Shown: positions 11,936-13,548 of the stretch, in pieces
Position numbering within the stretch: position 1 is the first letter of the stretch
How the letters are laid out: the number at the start of each line of letters is the position of its first letter
Source of the DNA: CAZILN01 sp964540005
GTDB lineage: Bacteria > Bacteroidota > Bacteroidia > Bacteroidales > SM23-62
DNA: 13,548 nt
Reading direction: 5' to 3'
Assembly: GCA_964540005.1 (NCBI GenBank)
Contig: CAZILN010000189.1
Span: 1-13,548, forward strand
The notes under the pieces: model-generated
Told to the model about the DNA's origin: nothing
What the model saw: only the letters and a program-made list of their open reading frames with translations
Databases searched by the model: none
Position numbers and translations under genes: made by a program

Positions 11936-13548
11936 TTATCTCAGCAGCGTTATATCCCCTGCATCGCTGAACGACTGTCCGTTCAGGTACTTACCACGTA
12001 CCACCCAGATATAGACACCCTGTTCTGCAGGCTTCCGGTTATCGTATACCCAGCCGTTCCAGCCAGTGTTTATATCATCGGTCTCGAAGATCAGTTCACC
12101 CCAGCGGTTGTATATGCTCAGGTTGTATTCACGCACCTGCTGGTAGATACCCGGGAAAAATACCTCGTCAGTAATATCACCCGGTTTGCGTGACGGGTCG
12201 GCCGGATCGTCGACATTAGGTTTGAAAACGGACGGGAACTGGATCTCTCCACCCGGTTCCACATTCACGTATTCAAAATCGTAGGAATGGCTGCATGCAT
12301 TTTCATTGGTAACCGTAAGGGTAACTGTATACTTACCTGCTTCCTCGTACACGTGAGTAGCTTCAGATGTCTTATCAACCGGTCTGCCGTCATTCCAGTC
12401 CCATTCAAACTCGGCGTTCGAGGTATCCTTTGACAGGTTAAAGCCCCTCACAACAGCACCAACGAATACCCTTGGCGGTAACACGTTGATATAGGCAGTC
12501 GGTGTCAGTTTGACGCGTATCAGGCTGCTGATTACATCAGTTCCTCCCGGACCGTAGACCGTCAGTGTTACCTGGTAGATCCCCGGTGACGGGAATGTAA
12601 CCTGTGGATTCTTATCGAACCTTTTCACGCCCAGTTCTTCGAAGTCCCATTCATAGCTGGTTGAGTACTGTGAGGTGTTGTTGAATGTCACGGCATACGG
12701 AGCACAGTCCGGTACAATACTGTCAAAAGAAGCTATCGGTATCGCCGGATTAATGGTGATATCATGTGAAATACTGTCCTCACACAGTCCGGTTACAGCC
12801 TTCAGGCTTGCTGAGTACTTATTGGGACTGCTATAGGTATGGGACGGACTAACATCGGTTGAAGTCGTTCCATCACCGAATTTCCAGAGGTAGGTCCATG
12901 AACCCTGAGGTGTCAGGTTGGTAAAGTCAACCGTGGCTTCAGGATAGGTCTGGATAATAGGATCAGCACTGAAATTCACCGTAGGCAGCGGGTAGACCGT
13001 AACATCATTGGTTTTAGTGTCAACACAACCATAGAATGATTTAGTTGTCAGAGAAACCGTGTAGGTAACCGCATCTCCCGTAGTATTTGTGAACTGGTGT
13101 GAGATTACGAAATTACCACTTTCAGTGTTTCCGTCACCATAATCCCAGCTGTAGGATTCACCTCCGGGTGTCGTTTCGAATACAACCGTAAGAGGATTAC
13201 AACCGTCATCCTCACTCTGGGTGAAGCTGGCATCGATGCTCGGGAAGACGGTGATTACCTGTCCTGTTGTATCACGGCATCCGTTCGATGAAATGGCTAC
13301 CATCTCTACATTATAGTAGTATACCTGCGAGGTGAAGTTCGAGAATCCATGGACCGGATCTTCTTCTGTTGAAATATCCGGATCCGAAGGATCATCGAAA
13401 TCCCATTCATAAGAAGCCGCTCCTTCGGAAGCATTGCTGAAGGTCACTGTTACCGTACCGCATGAAGGTTTGGCATCAGAACTGAACTGGGCATTCGGCC
13501 TGTCATTGGTTATGGTGACCACATCGCTGGTGGAACATCCCTTGCTGT
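11936..13548 (-). CDS. PKD-repeat protein with gliding-motility-type C-terminal sorting domain (partial)
   Basis: The visible 536 residues are the C-terminal part of a larger protein. The frame is open to the right edge (SKGCSTSDVVTITNDRP at the edge), so the start lies outside the window and the GTG at 13522 is not the true start. Five consecutive PKD-like domains of about 80-90 residues are seen, marked by YEWDFDD, YSWDYGDG, YLWKFGDG, YEWDFEE and FEWDWNDG, several with a GC...D pair typical of secreted repeats. The last 95 or so residues are a CHU_C/type B type IX sorting domain (FPSVFKPN...LSIYNRWGELIFETDD...GWNGWVYDNRKPAEQGVYIWVVRG). The protein should be secreted through the type IX system and held at the surface or released, with the SprF-like protein downstream as its partner. 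Confidence 0.93.
   Translation of the reverse strand, partial: SKGCSTSDVVTITNDRPNAQFSSDAKPSCGTVTVTFSNASEGAASYEWDFDDPSDPDISTEEDPVHGFSNFTSQVYYYNVEMVAISSNGCRDTTGQVITVFPSIDASFTQSEDDGCNPLTVVFETTPGGESYSWDYGDGNTESGNFVISHQFTNTTGDAVTYTVSLTTKSFYGCVDTKTNDVTVYPLPTVNFSADPIIQTYPEATVDFTNLTPQGSWTYLWKFGDGTTSTDVSPSHTYSSPNKYSASLKAVTGLCEDSISHDITINPAIPIASFDSIVPDCAPYAVTFNNTSQYSTSYEWDFEELGVKRFDKNPQVTFPSPGIYQVTLTVYGPGGTDVISSLIRVKLTPTAYINVLPPRVFVGAVVRGFNLSKDTSNAEFEWDWNDGRPVDKTSEATHVYEEAGKYTVTLTVTNENACSHSYDFEYVNVEPGGEIQFPSVFKPNVDDPADPSRKPGDITDEVFFPGIYQQVREYNLSIYNRWGELIFETDDINTGWNGWVYDNRKPAEQGVYIWVVRGKYLNGQSFSDAGDITLLR

Noticed and set aside
13520..13522. GTG as the true start of the PKD/CHU_C gene
   Set aside because: The frame is open through to the window edge with PKD-like sequence before it, so the gene begins outside the window.

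Overview
The window looks like a piece of a Bacteroidota chromosome, probably from the Bacteroidales/Marinilabiliales part of the phylum. Evidence for this is a PorP/SprF-family protein beside a multi-PKD protein with a gliding-motility-type C-terminal (CHU_C, type B) sorting domain, Bacteroidota promoter boxes (TTTG about 19 bases before TAnnTTTG), a lack of Shine-Dalgarno sequences, A-rich leaders and several lipoproteins. No tRNA, rRNA, CRISPR array, transposase or integrase was seen. No stretch longer than 300 bases lacks a gene; the longest gap is 11704-11935, and it is filled by RNA hairpins.

Layout, left to right. A 17-bp tandem array (1-150) runs almost to the start codon of an M23 peptidase/PKD lipoprotein (155-1633). 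A MATE transporter (1671-2984) follows. Next is an AT-richer island on the minus strand with a damaged DUF4160 gene and an intact DUF2442 gene (3016-3493). Part of this island is bracketed by a 19-bp exact direct repeat, one copy of which lies inside the MATE gene. The plus strand then carries 1-pyrroline-5-carboxylate dehydrogenase (3661-5292), a small HipB-like regulator without a HipA partner (5346-5603) and a DivIC/FtsB-type division protein (5707-6006). On the minus strand are an acidic lipoprotein with calcium-loop-like motifs (6077-7027) and a likely operon of an OmpH/Skp-like protein (8705-9316) followed by a GT2 glycosyltransferase (7160-8656). The glycosyltransferase carries two separate in-frame minisatellites. 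An AAA ATPase with a DUF4143 domain (9493-10701) diverges from ompH. The right end holds the type IX secretion pair: a PKD/CHU_C protein (11936 to beyond the right edge) and PorP/SprF (10720-11703), separated by a terminator and a long perfect hairpin.

How the genes work together: most are unrelated housekeeping or envelope genes. The clearest functional unit is the PKD/CHU_C protein with SprF, where the secreted protein probably uses the type IX system and the SprF partner at the outer membrane. The OmpH/GT2 pair suggests an envelope role.

The most unusual property of the window is the number of short tandem duplications, with periods of 12, 17, 22 and 24 bp. They sit at positions where copy-number change would matter: against a start codon, over a stop codon, over a translation start, and within an enzyme domain. 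I did not find convincing evidence for a complete new multi-gene system. The best leads are the repeat-carrying glycosyltransferase, the start-codon-proximal 17-bp array, the eroded DUF4160/DUF2442 island and the three-arm hairpin at 11873-11932.
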